A stretch of DNA of 64,000 nt from PALSA-693 sp963834725 (GTDB lineage Bacteria; Actinomycetota; Acidimicrobiia; Acidimicrobiales; Palsa-688), in the NCBI GenBank assembly GCA_963834725.1, contig CAWICN010000001.1, forward strand, positions 2,666,001-2,730,000. Reading direction: 5' to 3'. Positions 25,322 through 35,729 of the stretch are shown here, one piece after another. Positions within the stretch are counted from its first letter, which is position 1. Each line of letters begins with the position of its first letter. The notes beneath the pieces are model-generated. The model saw only the letters and a list, made by a program, of their open reading frames with translations. It was not told the origin of the DNA and searched no databases. The position numbers and the translations under genes were made by a program.

Positions 25322-27783
25322 GGGACGGTCACGCACTTCTTCGTGCTCGGGGTAGCGCGGGGAACGCCTGCGGGCGGTCTGCCGCTGAAGGCGGCGATGG
25401 CCGAGAAGCAGTGCTGTCCCGGCGGGATGCCTGTGATGTGATACTCCGTGGTCGTCGGCTGCTCCACGACCGTGAGGGGGTTGGTGTGGTCGGGGATCGC
25501 CGGCTGGACCGTGACCAGGACCAGGTCGAAGTTGGCGGCCGAAATGGCGGGCCAGGTGACCGTCACCGTGCCGCCGGCCGCCAGGGTTACGGCCGACGTC
25601 ACGTCGACGTTCTCGGTGCGGACGGTCTGGGCCGGCGAGTGGCTGAGGGCCAGTGCGATGCCGGCGCCGGCGGCGCCGAGCACGACGACGGCCAGGCCTG
25701 CCACGGTGAGATACCACCGGGTGCCGCGGCGCGCCCGGGTTGGGACGGCGGGCTCGAGTGCCGGCTCGAGGCGCAGGGCGGGTAGGGCGGCACTGGTCTC
25801 CCCGCCGTGCGGGGCTGGCGGCGCCGCGGATGCCGCGGGGGCAACAGGGGTGGGTCCGGCCGGGGTTGCAACAATTGGGGCGCCCGGAAAGGCAGAAGAT
25901 GGGAAGGCGGCCCCGCCCGCCAGCCAGGCGGCAACTTCGGCGACCTCGGCGGCGGTCGGGCGGCAGGCGGGATCCTTGGCCAGTAGGCGCGCCAGGAGGT
26001 CCCACACCGGGTCGGGCAGTCCCGGCGGGCGGGCCGGATCGGCGTCGAGGTGGGCACGCAGAACGGCGGCGGGGTGCTCGGCCTCGAAGGGGCGACGGCC
26101 GCTGACCATCTCGTAGAGCATCACACCCAGGCCGTAGACGTCGGCCGCCGGTGTCAGGGGCCGGCCCGCCACCAGTTCGGGGGCCAGGTATTCGGCCGTG
26201 CCCACCAGCTGCTCGGTGCGGGTCATCGACGGGCCGCCAACGGCGCGGGCGATGCCGAAGTCGGTGACGCGCACCACCGGCCCGGCCGGGGTCGTCTGGA
26301 CGAGAACGTTTTCTGGTTTGAGGTCGCGGTGCACCACGTCGGCCCGGTGCACGGCGGCCATGCCGGCGGCGGCCTGGGCCAGCAGCCCGCAGGCCTCCCG
26401 GTCGTCGAGAGGGCCGCGGTCGGCGAGCACCGTTCGCAGGTCGCTGCCGTCCACCAATTCCATGACGATGGCCAGCGTCTCGCCCTCGGCCACCAGGTCC
26501 AGCACGGAGACCAGGTTGGGATGGTCGAGACCGACCAGAGTGGTGCGCTCGCGCAGGAAGCGGGCGACGGCCTCAGCCGAGGAGGTGAGCTCCGGGCGGA
26601 GCACCTTGACGGCCACGGCCGTCCCGTCCGACCGGCGCAGGCCCTGCCATACCTGGCCGGTGGCGCCGGCGCCGACCGGCTCCCGCAAGACGTAACGGCT
26701 GCCGAGGGGCCGCCCCTCGACAGGAGGGCGGGGCGCGACAGTGGCCGATCGCAACGGCGCCGGGCCTCCCCGGAGCCGGTCGGCCAGCTCGGCCGCCGCG
26801 GGGCGGGCCGAGGGGTCGCCCGACAGGCACTCTCCGATCAGGGTCTCCAGCCACGCGGGCACGTCCGCCCGCCTGGCGCGAGCGGGAGGATCGGTGCTGA
26901 GGGCGAGGAGCCAGGGGACGATCCCTTTGCCCGCGGCGTCCGCCCAGGGCAGCTGGCCCCGCAGCCAGCCGAACAGGCACGAGGCGAGGGCCCACACGTC
27001 GCCCCGGGCGTCCCATGCGTGGCCCTCGATCACCTCCGGCGGGACGTGGGCCGCCACCTCGCCCTCGGCCAGGCGCGGCGTCAACCCGGGGAGCGAGCTG
27101 CCGTCGAGGGCCACCTGGCCGGGGCCGGCGATCAGCACGTTGGGGGGAGTCACGTTGGCGTGGACCAGCCCGGTGGCGTGCAGGACGGCCAGCCCGGCGG
27201 CGGCCTGCCGGGCTGCCGCCACGGAGTCATCGACGGCGCCCAGCTCCCCGTTGGCACCGAACGACCCGTACGGGTACCACAAGGTGGTAAGCCACGGGCG
27301 CCCGTCACCGGTCACGCCGGCGTTGAGGATGGGGACCAGGTGCGGCGACCGGAGCGCCTGGTGGCGGGCCGCCTCGGCCAGGAAGGCCTTGCGCAGGGCG
27401 GATGGCGCCGGGGCGGCGGCCAGCTTGACCGCCACGTCCACCCGGTCCTCCCGGCCGCGGGCGCGGGCCGATGGGCCGCGCCGCCCGCCCGGCAGCGCCC
27501 GGGCGTCGCCGTAGCGATCGTCGCCCACCACCGCGGCCACGTCGATCGGCTCACCCTCAACCCACGAGCCGGCTGGCGCCGCGCCCCGTCGGGCGGGTGG
27601 AGTCAACGCCCGCTCGCTCCCGTCTCGCCCCACGCTCTGGCTTTGAGCTGCAAGCTTTGCTGGCACGGAGCAGTCGTCGCTGTCTCCTCTTTCTCTTTCT
27701 GGTCGAGGTTGTTGCTGGCGGGCGGTGAGGTCCGGCCCGCTCGCCCGCCCGCGGGCCGGCGGCCGATCGTAGACGAGCGCCAT
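25318..27783 (-). CDS. membrane-anchored double Ser/Thr kinase (pseudokinase + active kinase) with extracytoplasmic domain
   Basis: The first kinase-like domain (~residues 75-330) lacks catalytic residues: the H-R-D loop reads HANVTPPNVL and the D-F-G position reads ALDGSSL. A second complete domain (~355-620) has VGAGATGQVWQG, VAVKVL, HRDLKPENVLV (near residue 484), DFGIAR and GTAEYLAPE, so it should be active. A Pro/Ala linker, one membrane helix (WYLTVAGLAVVVLGAAGAGI) near residue 690-710, and a fibronectin-III-like extracytoplasmic module (VTVTWPAISAANFDLVLVTV) follow. ATG 27783 is the first good start after the divergent promoter; the frame runs on upstream antisense to the WXG100 gene. 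Two FHA proteins nearby are likely phospho-Thr readers for it. Confidence 0.9.
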   Translation of the reverse strand: MALVYDRPPARGRASGPDLTARQQQPRPERERGDSDDCSVPAKLAAQSQSVGRDGSERALTPPARRGAAPAGSWVEGEPIDVAAVVGDDRYGDARALPGGRRGPSARARGREDRVDVAVKLAAAPAPSALRKAFLAEAARHQALRSPHLVPILNAGVTGDGRPWLTTLWYPYGSFGANGELGAVDDSVAAARQAAAGLAVLHATGLVHANVTPPNVLIAGPGQVALDGSSLPGLTPRLAEGEVAAHVPPEVIEGHAWDARGDVWALASCLFGWLRGQLPWADAAGKGIVPWLLALSTDPPARARRADVPAWLETLIGECLSGDPSARPAAAELADRLRGGPAPLRSATVAPRPPVEGRPLGSRYVLREPVGAGATGQVWQGLRRSDGTAVAVKVLRPELTSSAEAVARFLRERTTLVGLDHPNLVSVLDLVAEGETLAIVMELVDGSDLRTVLADRGPLDDREACGLLAQAAAGMAAVHRADVVHRDLKPENVLVQTTPAGPVVRVTDFGIARAVGGPSMTRTEQLVGTAEYLAPELVAGRPLTPAADVYGLGVMLYEMVSGRRPFEAEHPAAVLRAHLDADPARPPGLPDPVWDLLARLLAKDPACRPTAAEVAEVAAWLAGGAAFPSSAFPGAPIVATPAGPTPVAPAASAAPPAPHGGETSAALPALRLEPALEPAVPTRARRGTRWYLTVAGLAVVVLGAAGAGIALALSHSPAQTVRTENVDVTSAVTLAAGGTVTVTWPAISAANFDLVLVTVQPAIPDHTNPLTVVEQPTTTEYHITGIPPGQHCFSAIAAFSGRPPAGVPRATPSTKKCVTVP

Positions 27784-27921
27784 GATTTTGTTGTTTCGCG
27801 CCGGTTCGCCGTCGCTGCCTATGGGGAGGCCTCCCGATTGGCGGGACCCGAACCTCTTCTTATGGTGGCCGCGGTGGTGGCACGGAGCTATCGCGGTGCA
27901 CAGCAAAGGAGAGCTGAAGCG

Positions 27922-28194
27922 ATGAAGGGAGACGTGAAGGGTGTTGACGTCCAGGAGATGGAGCGGCTCCACGTGGGGTTGGAGCGGGTGTCGGTCACCG
28001 TCGACCAGTTGCGGCAGGAGTTGACGCAGCTGCTGGCACAGACCGAGTGGTGGGGGGTGTTGGGCAACGATTTCCGCGACGCCTGGGAGAAGGACTTCCA
28101 GCCGGCCCTCAAGCGGATGTCCGACGGCCTGCAGCTGGCTGGTCGCGACGTTCGCACCACCAAGGACCGCTTCGTGGCCGCGGATCAGCGCTGA
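27922..28194 (+). CDS. WXG100-like small helical protein
   Basis: The 90-residue protein is predicted all-helical, with a central turn in the segment TEWWGVLGNDFRDAWEKDF, a variant of the W-x-G hairpin of ESAT-6/WXG100 secretion substrates (the tryptophan and glycine are shifted by one or two residues). It starts with ATG at 27922 behind AAAGGAGAG and is divergent from the kinase gene. It is probably a substrate or structural partner of the secretion ATPase encoded downstream. Confidence 0.8.
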   Translation: MKGDVKGVDVQEMERLHVGLERVSVTVDQLRQELTQLLAQTEWWGVLGNDFRDAWEKDFQPALKRMSDGLQLAGRDVRTTKDRFVAADQR

Positions 28195-28234
28195 GAGGGG
28201 CCGATAGCGGACAAATAGGCACGGGAGGACTGCT

Positions 28235-28684
28235 GTGACGGTGGTGATGGCGCCGGCGGAGCTGCAGGAGCAGGCGGCCGCCGCCCGGCGGCTGGCCGGC
28301 CTCCTCACCGACGTGGGCGAGGGTCTCCGGTCCCGGACCCGCCGTTTGGTGTGGCAGGGCGCCCGGGTCCGGGAGTTCCGCCGCCGGCTGACGGGTGTCT
28401 ACGCGCTGCTCGACAGCAACGCCGCTCTGTTGGTCCAGTCGGCGGCCGTGCTCGACCGCGGGGCCGAGGCCCTGGACCGGCGCCGGGCAGAGCTGCTGGG
28501 CGCCCAGCGGTTCGTGGATGCGCTGCTTGCCGAACCGAATATCGCTCCCTACCGATCGCAGTTCCTCGCCCGGCTGGGCTGGCACGGGGCACTCCCTCGG
28601 CCGTACGACACGGCCTGGGACGGCTTGGAGCGCGGGTGTGTTCGGGAACTGCCCCGCTGGCGTCCGCCGGTCGGGCACCTGTGA
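28235..28684 (+). CDS. helical WXG100-like secretion partner
   Basis: The 149-residue protein has long amphipathic helices (ELQEQAAAARRLAGLLTDVGEG) and a turn with LVWQGARVREFRRRLTGVY, where W-Q-G matches the W-x-G turn of the WXG100 fold. It has a C-terminal extension of ~60 residues rich in Arg/Leu. It is likely a heterodimer partner of the preceding 90-residue protein, as such pairs are usually adjacent. The family assignment rests on size, helix pattern and context. Confidence 0.7.
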   Translation: MTVVMAPAELQEQAAAARRLAGLLTDVGEGLRSRTRRLVWQGARVREFRRRLTGVYALLDSNAALLVQSAAVLDRGAEALDRRRAELLGAQRFVDALLAEPNIAPYRSQFLARLGWHGALPRPYDTAWDGLERGCVRELPRWRPPVGHL

Positions 28685-28703
28685 CGGGCGCGGCCGAGCA
28701 GTG

Positions 28704-29501
28704 ATGGGTGCCACGTGGGCGTTCAGCGCCGAGGAGTTGCAGGTGCTGGCCGCGGTCAGTGGGGCCGTTCTGCCGCCGACCCTTGCCGGCGGGGACGGCG
28801 CTTTGGCCGAGACGGTCGCCACCCGCAGCCTGGTGGCCCGCGGGCTACTGGTACTGGGCGATGACCCCCCCGTGGCGCTTGCTCCTGGCGCCGCGGACCG
28901 GCTCGGGCCGCTCTTCGAGGCGGACGCAGTGGCCGAGATCGAGCTGGGCGGCAGGGCAATCCAGCGCTACGTGGTGCTCGGCCGCCAGGACGGACCGAAG
29001 GTGACTCTGCACGAGCGGGAACCGCAGGTGTGGGTGGTTGACCGGAGCGACGAGTCGTTCGGGAGCCTGCTGTGGCGGCTCCTGGAGGAGCAGGCCCCGG
29101 CCGGGCCGGAGCCCACCGGAACCCGGCTGGAGGTCCCTGCGGCCACGGCGGGTGACGTCGAGCGGCTGGCGGCGGCGGGCGAGTGGGAGAGCGTCGACAA
29201 CCGGTTGCGACAGGCGGGCGTGCCGGCCGTACCGGCCGCCGTGTGGCGGGCGGCGCTCGCCGGCGGCAGGCGGGCCGGCCGGGTGCGCGTCACCCGGCGG
29301 CTCGGCGACGACGCCTACCTGGGCGGCGAGGTGCGGTGGTGGGACGCCGGAGACCTGGGGGTGTGGCGCATCGTCGCTCCCCTGGACGCCGGCGGTACAG
29401 ACACAGAGGAGACACACGAGCCGGGGACCGTCATCGAGGACGTTGGCGGCACCGCCATCGTCTCGGACCTGAGCGAACTGATCGGAGGGATCGAAGGGTG
29501 A
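28704..29501 (+). CDS. EspG/secretion-chaperone-like protein of the T7-like locus
   Basis: The 265-residue protein has mixed alpha/beta content: an N-terminal winged-helix-like start (WAFSAEELQVLAAVSGAVLP), then strands (RYVVLGRQDGPKVTLHEREP, QVWVVDRSDESFGSLLWRLL) and an Arg-rich C-terminal half. The order resembles EspG-type cytosolic chaperones of ESX systems in length, position (next to WXG100 genes) and the valine-rich sheet, but there is no decisive motif. ATG 28704 or GTG 28701 could start it. Its stop overlaps the GTG of the next gene. Confidence 0.55.
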   Translation: MGATWAFSAEELQVLAAVSGAVLPPTLAGGDGALAETVATRSLVARGLLVLGDDPPVALAPGAADRLGPLFEADAVAEIELGGRAIQRYVVLGRQDGPKVTLHEREPQVWVVDRSDESFGSLLWRLLEEQAPAGPEPTGTRLEVPAATAGDVERLAAAGEWESVDNRLRQAGVPAVPAAVWRAALAGGRRAGRVRVTRRLGDDAYLGGEVRWWDAGDLGVWRIVAPLDAGGTDTEETHEPGTVIEDVGGTAIVSDLSELIGGIEG

Positions 29502-30478
29502 GCATGCAGCCGGGGGTGGACTCGCTCGAGGCCCCTGACCTGGCCCAGGCCAGACAGGCGGCCCGCGACGGCATCAAATGGTGGGCGGGCTACGTCGGCG
29601 GAGACAATGCCGCCGGCGTGTGGCCCCAGTCCGGCTGGGACGCCCTTCGAAAGGCGGGCATCAAGCCCCTCCCCATCTGGGTGGCGAACGTCGCCGACGA
29701 CCCGGCCCCGCAGGCCCGCCAGGCCATGGTGGCGGTGCAGCACCTCGGTCTCGGCCACGAGGTGGCGCTGGACACCGAGGCCAACGAAAGCGGCCCCGAG
29801 GTCAAAGGCTTCGTCGACGGTTGGAACCGGGCCCTGGCCGCCGCCGGGTGGACCAGCGTGGTCTACGACGGAGCCCGGTACAACGGCGCCAATTACCACG
29901 GCCAGGCCATCCAGTGGGTGCCGGCGTGGGACGGCGCTGCCACCGCGCCGGCTGGTTCCGCCCACCAATATCTGGGCGGGGCCGGGGATTACGTGGCGGG
30001 TATCAACGTCGACCGCGACGTGGGAGCCGGCGGCTTCCCCTTCGCCGGCGCCCCCTCCCTCAATACGATCAAGGTGTCGCGGTCGGAGCTGCGCGACCTG
30101 GCGGGAAATTTGGTCGACTGCCGCGACCGGACGGTGTCGGTCCATCGCCAGGCCACGGCGTTGCGCCACGAACTGCCGGTGCAGACTCCCGCCGCCGGTC
30201 CCGCCGAACCGCACGTGCGCCAGGCGGCCGCCCTCCTGGACGAGATCGCAGGCGCCGGTCCGAAGAGCCTGCACCACCTGGTGGGCGAGCTGTACGACCT
30301 TGACACGTTCATCGGCGACGCGATCCGCCAATTCGACAACGCCGACACCAAACCGGGGGGCGTACCCGGCCAGATCGGCGCCCTCAGCCAACGGCCCCGG
30401 CCTGACCCCGAGCGGGTGAAGACGATCGCCGGGCGCGTGTCGCTGCCGAGCGGGGGAGCCGGCCTCCATGCAAGCTGA
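29498..30478 (+). CDS. glycoside-hydrolase-like (DUF1906/GH25-type fold) protein
   Basis: The first ~190 residues resemble the GH25-like TIM-barrel family: a start on GVDSLEAPDLAQARQAARDG, then GIKWWAGYVGGDNA, PLPIWVANVADDPAPQAR, HEVALDTEANESGPEVKGFV and SVVYDGARYNG. Asp/Glu in ALDTEANES could be catalytic. The last ~120 residues are helical and look like a secretion or dimer module. No signal peptide is present, so export would have to use the adjacent secretion system. A peptidoglycan-cleaving effector or wall-opening enzyme is the likely role. GTG 29498 overlaps the upstream stop, and its end overlaps the ATPase gene by 11 bases. Confidence 0.7.
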   Translation: MSMQPGVDSLEAPDLAQARQAARDGIKWWAGYVGGDNAAGVWPQSGWDALRKAGIKPLPIWVANVADDPAPQARQAMVAVQHLGLGHEVALDTEANESGPEVKGFVDGWNRALAAAGWTSVVYDGARYNGANYHGQAIQWVPAWDGAATAPAGSAHQYLGGAGDYVAGINVDRDVGAGGFPFAGAPSLNTIKVSRSELRDLAGNLVDCRDRTVSVHRQATALRHELPVQTPAAGPAEPHVRQAAALLDEIAGAGPKSLHHLVGELYDLDTFIGDAIRQFDNADTKPGGVPGQIGALSQRPRPDPERVKTIAGRVSLPSGGAGLHAS

Positions 30479-33400
30479 GCACACGCCGGCCGGGCCGCCA
30501 CTGGGCCCGACCTCCGCGGCCATGGAGCTGGTTCTGGAGGTGGTCGCCGCCGGCCGGCCGCCCGCCGCCGTGGTGGTGGACGCCGAGGCGGGCACCACTG
30601 TGGCCGAGCTGGGTGCCGTCCTGGCCGCCCGGCTGAAAGTGACCGGGGCGGGCGCCGGGTCCGACCAGCCGGTTTTCTCGGGCACGATCCGGCTTCGGCC
30701 GGAGGCACCGCTGGCAGCGGCCGGACTGGTCCATGGCTCGACAGTCGGGCTGGGCGGCCCCGCCGCTGAGGCGACGGTGCAGCCGGCGCTGTTCGAACTG
30801 GCCGTGATCGGCGGGGCGGCCGCGGGTCCCTCGATTGCCCTGCCAGCGGCGGCAACCCTCACCGTGGGCCGGGAGGCCAACGCCGATCTGGCCGTGCCCG
30901 ACGCCCAGGTCAGCCGGCGCCATGCCCGGGTCACCGCCACCGACGGCAGCGCGGTGGTCGAGGACATCGGATCCCGAAACGGGGTGGGGTGGCGAGGCCA
31001 CCGCATCGCCGGCCCCCAACCGCTGCAACCCGACGACGTGTTCCAGGTGGGCGAGAGCGTGATCGCCCTGCGCCGTCCGGCCCCGCCCGTCGCCGTCGTT
31101 GACCCGCCTGGCCCGGCCGGCACCCGCCGTTTCAACCGCCCGCCGCGCATCCCACCGCCTGCCCCGGATCACGAGCTGGAAGTCCCGACGGAGCCCAGCA
31201 AGCCGCCGGGCCGACGCTTTCCCCTGGCCTCCATCCTGGCCCCTATCGCCATCGGTCTGGTCCTGGTGGTGGTGCTCAAGAGCCTGACCTACGCGGTGTT
31301 CATCGCTCTCTCGCCAATCATGGTGGCGGCGAACTATCTGAGCGACCGCCGCAGCGGACGGCGGGAGTACCGGGCCAAGCTGGCCGACTACCGGCGAGCG
31401 GTCGCCGAGCTGGACGCCGCCCTGGCCGCCTCCGCCGGCGCCGACGAGCGGGCCAGACGGGACGCCCTGCCGGATCCGGCCGCCCTGGTGCGGATCGCGC
31501 AGGCGCCAACGGCCCGCCTGTGGGAGCGGCGGCCCGACGACGCCGACTTCCTGAGCGTTCGCGTCGGCCTGACCTCGCGCCCGGCCGGCCTGCGCTTCCG
31601 CGGCCCGGCCCCCGACCGGGCGCCGGTAGCCCGGCTGGTCCCGGTGGCATTCGACCTGGCCGGGGCCGGGGTGGCCGGGCTGGCCGGACCCCGACCGATG
31701 GCGATGGCTTGGGCCCGCGCCGCGCTGGCCCAGATCGCCGCCTTGCACAGCCCCCGGGAGGTGGCCGTGGTGGTCCTGACGGGCCAAGGGGACGCTGACG
31801 ATTGGGCCTGGACGCTATGGCTGCCGCACCTCGTGCCTCCCGATCCGGGGTGGGGATGCAGACGGCTGGTCGCCGCCGGGCGGCAGCAGGTGGAGGAGCG
31901 GCTGGCCGACCTGCGCCGCCTGATCGACGAGCGCCAAGAGGCCACCCGGACCCTGCTGGCCGACCAGCCAGCCGGGCGGCGGGTCGTGGTGGTGCTGGAC
32001 GGCGCCCGCCGCCTGCGGGTGGTAGACGGCTTGTCGGACGTGTTGCGGCGAGGGCCCGGGGCCGGTGTGTACGCCCTGTGCCTCGACGAACACGAACACA
32101 ACCTCCCGGAGGAATGCCGGGTGGCCGTCAGCCCCGAGCCGGAGGTCAACAGCCGCGTCATCTTGCGCCGCAAAGGAGTGGAGCCCGTCGCCGACATCCT
32201 GCCCGACGGGATGAGCGAGGACACCGCCACCCGGTTGGCCCTGGCCATCGCCCCCCTGCGCGACGCCGCCGGCGTTGCCCCCGGAGGCGGGGAAGTGCCC
32301 CGCTCGGCCCGGCTGCTGGAGCTGCTCGGCCTCGACTCGCCGGGCTCGGCGGATGTCCGGCGCGCCTGGACGGCCTCGCCGGGCGGGCGTTGCACCGAGG
32401 CAGTGGTGGGGGCCGGCGGGACCGGGCCGTTCGCCGTCGACCTGCGGGCGGACGGCCCCCACGGCCTGGTCGCGGGCACCACCGGGGCGGGGAAGTCAGA
32501 GCTGCTCCAGACGTTGGTGACCAGCCTGGCGGTCGGGAATCGGCCGGACGCCCTGAACTTCGTGCTGGTTGACTACAAGGGAGGCAGCGCCTTCAAGGAC
32601 TGCCGATTGCTACCGCACTGCGTTGGATTGGTCACCGACCTGGACGGACACCTGGCCGCCAGGGCTCTGGCGTCGCTGACCGCCGAACTGAAGCGCCGAG
32701 AGACGCTCCTGGCCGCAGCCGGAGCTAAGGACATCGAGGAGTACTGGGCCCTCACTGACGGTCAGGCCCCGGAACCGTTACCCCGCCTGGTCATCGTGAT
32801 CGACGAGTTCGCCACCCTGGTGGAGGAAGTGCCGGAGTTCGTCAGCGGGGTGGTCGGCATCGGGATGCGGGGGCGCAGCCTGGGCGTGCACGTGTTGCTG
32901 GCCACCCAGCGCCCAGGCGGCACCGTCTCGGCGGACATGCGAGCCAACCTCAACCTGCGCATCTGCCTGCGGGTGGCCGACAACGGCGACAGCGTGGACG
33001 TGATCGGGGTGCCCGACGCGGCCCGCATCGGTCGCGAGACACCGGGTCGGGCCTACGCCCGTACCGGCTACAACGACCTGACGCTGTTCCAGGCGGCGCG
33101 GGTGGGGGTGGCACTTTCGACCGCGGCGGGCCCGGAGGCGACGGCGGGAGGGGCGCGGCGGGCGCCGCAGGTGGAGCCCCTGTCGGTGCCGGCGATGGGA
33201 AACCGGCCACCTGAGATTGAGGGCGAGGAGGGCGCAGCCAGCGGGCCGACCGAGCTCACCCTGCTGGTGGCGGCGGTCAACCAGGCGGCCTGTGAGCTGG
33301 GCGTACAGGCCGGGAGCAGCCCGTGGTTGCCGCCGCTCGGCCAGGTGATACCGGTCCAGGCGGTCGCCTGCCGGGTGGGCCCCGATGCGGTGGGGCCGCT

Positions 33401-34933
33401 GCGGGCCGTGATCGGCGTGGTCGACGTGCCCGAAGCCCAGACGCAAGAACCGTTCGTGCTGGACCTGGCCCGGGCCGGTTCGGTCCTGGTCGGCGGGTCG
33501 GTGCGCAGCGGGCGGTCCACGACGCTGCGCACCATCGCGGCCGGCCTGTGCCGCTCGGCAGGCCCGGCCGACCTGCACATGTATGCCATCGACTGCGGCA
33601 ACCGGGCGCTTGACCCCCTGGCCGCTCTCCCCCACTGCGGTGCGGTAGTTAGCGCGGATGACCCGGACCGCCTAACCCGGTTGATGCAGATGCTCGGCGC
33701 CCAGGTGCAAAGCCGGGCCCGCTCGGGATCAGGGGACCCGGGCCCGGCGGTGGTAGTCCTGGTCGATCGGCTCGAAGCGTTCGTGTCCCGCTACGGCGAG
33801 CGCGACGGCGGGCAGCTGGTCGACGCATTTGACCGGCTGCTCCGGGAGGGGCGGGCGGTGGGCGTGCACTTCGTGATGTCCGGGGACCGCACGGCGTTCA
33901 CCAGCCGGCTGGCCAGCGCCGTCGAGGCCCGGCTGGTGCTGCGCCAGGCCGACCGCAGCGACTACAGCCTGTTCGGCCTCGACGCCCGACAGGTGCCGGC
34001 CCACATGCCCAACGGACGTGCCATCTGGGCCCAAGACGGCCACGAGGTGCAGATCGCCGTGCTTGGGACGGACGGGACCGAGGACAGCGCAGGTATCCGC
34101 CATGGGCTCGCTGGCGGCCGAGCTGACTGGACGGTGGCCACTGGGCCCTCGAGCGCGGACGGTCCGGAGGGGCTGGCCGGCCACGGCGGGTGGATCCCCT
34201 GCCGGAGGAAATCCGACTGGGCGATCTGGTCGCGGCGGGGTCGGGTGGTGACCTGGTGGCGCCCGGTGACGCGGTGGTGACCGTCGGGGCCGGCGGCGAC
34301 GAGCTCGGTCCCGTCCACGTCGACCTCAACGACGCCGGGCCAGGTTTCGTGGTGGCCGGCCCGGCCCGAGCAGGACGCAGCACGGCCCTGGCCACCATGG
34401 TGCGCTCGTTGACCGGCCGGGAACGCAAAGCGCGGTCGGTAATACTGGTGACGCCGCGCGTCTCGCCCCTGCGGGGACTGGCCGAGCTGCCCGGTGTGGT
34501 GGCCTCCCTGGCGGGCGGGCCGGACCTGGCCGACGAGTTGCAGACCGCCATCGACAAGGTCGCAGGGCCGGCGGCGCTGGTCATCGACGACGGCGAACTC
34601 GTGGGCGACGCCGCCAGCCGGCTGTTGCAGGACCTGCTGCGCACGGCCCGCGACCAGCGCCTGGTCGTCCTGGCCGCCGCCACCACCGACGATCTGCTCA
34701 TGTCCCGCTACCGCGGTTGGCTGGGCGACGCCCGCCGCAGCCGCTCCGGGCTGCTTCTCACGCCGACGGCGTCGACCGATGGGGAAGTCTTCGATTTGCG
34801 GCTGCCACGCTCGACGGCGGGCGGCTGGCCCGCCGGACGAGGGCTGCTGGTGATCCGCGGCCAGATCGAGTCCGTCCAGGTGGCCATGTCTGATGAGGGG
34901 GCAGCCGCCCGCTCCCGACACCCCGCCGGCTGA
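30468..34933 (+). CDS. EssC/EccC-type FtsK/SpoIIIE secretion ATPase with FHA domain, one frameshift near 34185
   Basis: This is the motor of the T7-like system. Order: a beta-grasp-like N-terminal part (residues ~20-100), an FHA domain (~120-205; VGREANADLAVPDAQVSRRH and SRNG), two membrane helices (LASILAPIAIGLVLVVVLK), then ATPase domain 1 with Walker A GTTGAGKSE near residue 669 and Walker B LVIVIDEFA. Domain 2 has GGSVRSGRSTT near residue 1007. Unshifted, the frame ends at 34280 in junk, while LPEEIRLGDLVAAG and a third domain (VAGPARAGRSTALATMVRS) continue in another frame to 34933. One base lost or gained near 34185 would rejoin them. An FHA at the front is as in firmicute EssC; mycobacterial EccC has none. 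Confidence 0.9.
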
Positions 34934-34950
34934 AGGAGCGTCTGGGCCCA

Positions 34951-35640
34951 CTACCGGTCGGGTAGCAGGCTCAGATCCTCCCGGGTCAACGAGCCCGTCA
35001 GCAGAGCCCACTCGGCCAGGGCGGACAGGCCGTTGTCGCCCTGGAGATTGGGGACCCCGGCGTTGGCAAGACGGGCGCGCAGGTACTCGATGCGCTTCAC
35101 CAGGGTGGTGCGAGGCCATCCCAGGCGGACGGCGGCGTCGGCATAACTGCGGGGGTGCGGATCGTAGCGGGGGAACGGCTCCAGGTACCCGGAGAACAGG
35201 GCGGCCAAAGCAAGCCGGTCCTGCTCGTTGATCACCACCTCCGCGGCGGTCACCGTCGGACGAGGGTCGCCGCTCCCGGCCCCGGCCGGTGTCGCCGCCG
35301 ACCCCGGACTACGCCGCCCCGGCTGCACGGACAAGGCGTGGCGGCGTACGGCACCCTCGACCACCACGGTCAGGGGGCCGACCACGGCCAGACGCCGACC
35401 GGGCGGCACCACCGTGCGGATCCCGATCTCGTCGACAACCTCCAGGGGCCGGACGGTGCTCCGATTGAGGACCCACCACGTGGCGGCCTCCTCCTCGATC
35501 GATCCCGCCAGACGAGAGATCCCCAGGTCATCGGGGTCGAGGCACACCGCACAGGACGGATCCCGCCCGAAGGTCAGCACCTCGCCCGCGCCCAACTCAA
35601 AGCGCTGCCCGCCCACCGTGACCACCGCTTTGTCGTCCAT
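34951..35640 (-). CDS. FHA-domain protein with C-terminal helix-turn-helix
   Basis: ATG at 35640 begins MDDKAVVTVGGQRFELGAGE, leading into an FHA fold (LTFGRDPSCAVCLDPDDLGISR ... WWVLNRSTVRPLEV). Canonical S-R-x-H is S-R-L-A and N-G is missing, so phosphopeptide binding is uncertain. The C-terminal ~90 residues contain a helix-turn-helix-like segment (YADAAVRLGWPRTTLVKRIE YLRARL). It lies antisense between the ATPase and the next rightward genes. It could link kinase signalling to transcription of the locus. Confidence 0.82.
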   Translation of the reverse strand: MDDKAVVTVGGQRFELGAGEVLTFGRDPSCAVCLDPDDLGISRLAGSIEEEAATWWVLNRSTVRPLEVVDEIGIRTVVPPGRRLAVVGPLTVVVEGAVRRHALSVQPGRRSPGSAATPAGAGSGDPRPTVTAAEVVINEQDRLALAALFSGYLEPFPRYDPHPRSYADAAVRLGWPRTTLVKRIEYLRARLANAGVPNLQGDNGLSALAEWALLTGSLTREDLSLLPDR

Positions 35641-35729
35641 CGACGGCGGCCAGCTTAGAACTGGCCACCCCACCCATTCGGCAACCCTCCCCATTGCCCG
35701 GCCCGGGCCGAGCGGGTTACAACCGTCCC

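Noticed and set aside
26050..28194. 714-codon plus-strand frame across the kinase gene
   Set aside because: It is antisense to conserved kinase motifs; only its last 90 codons (27922-28194) are real.
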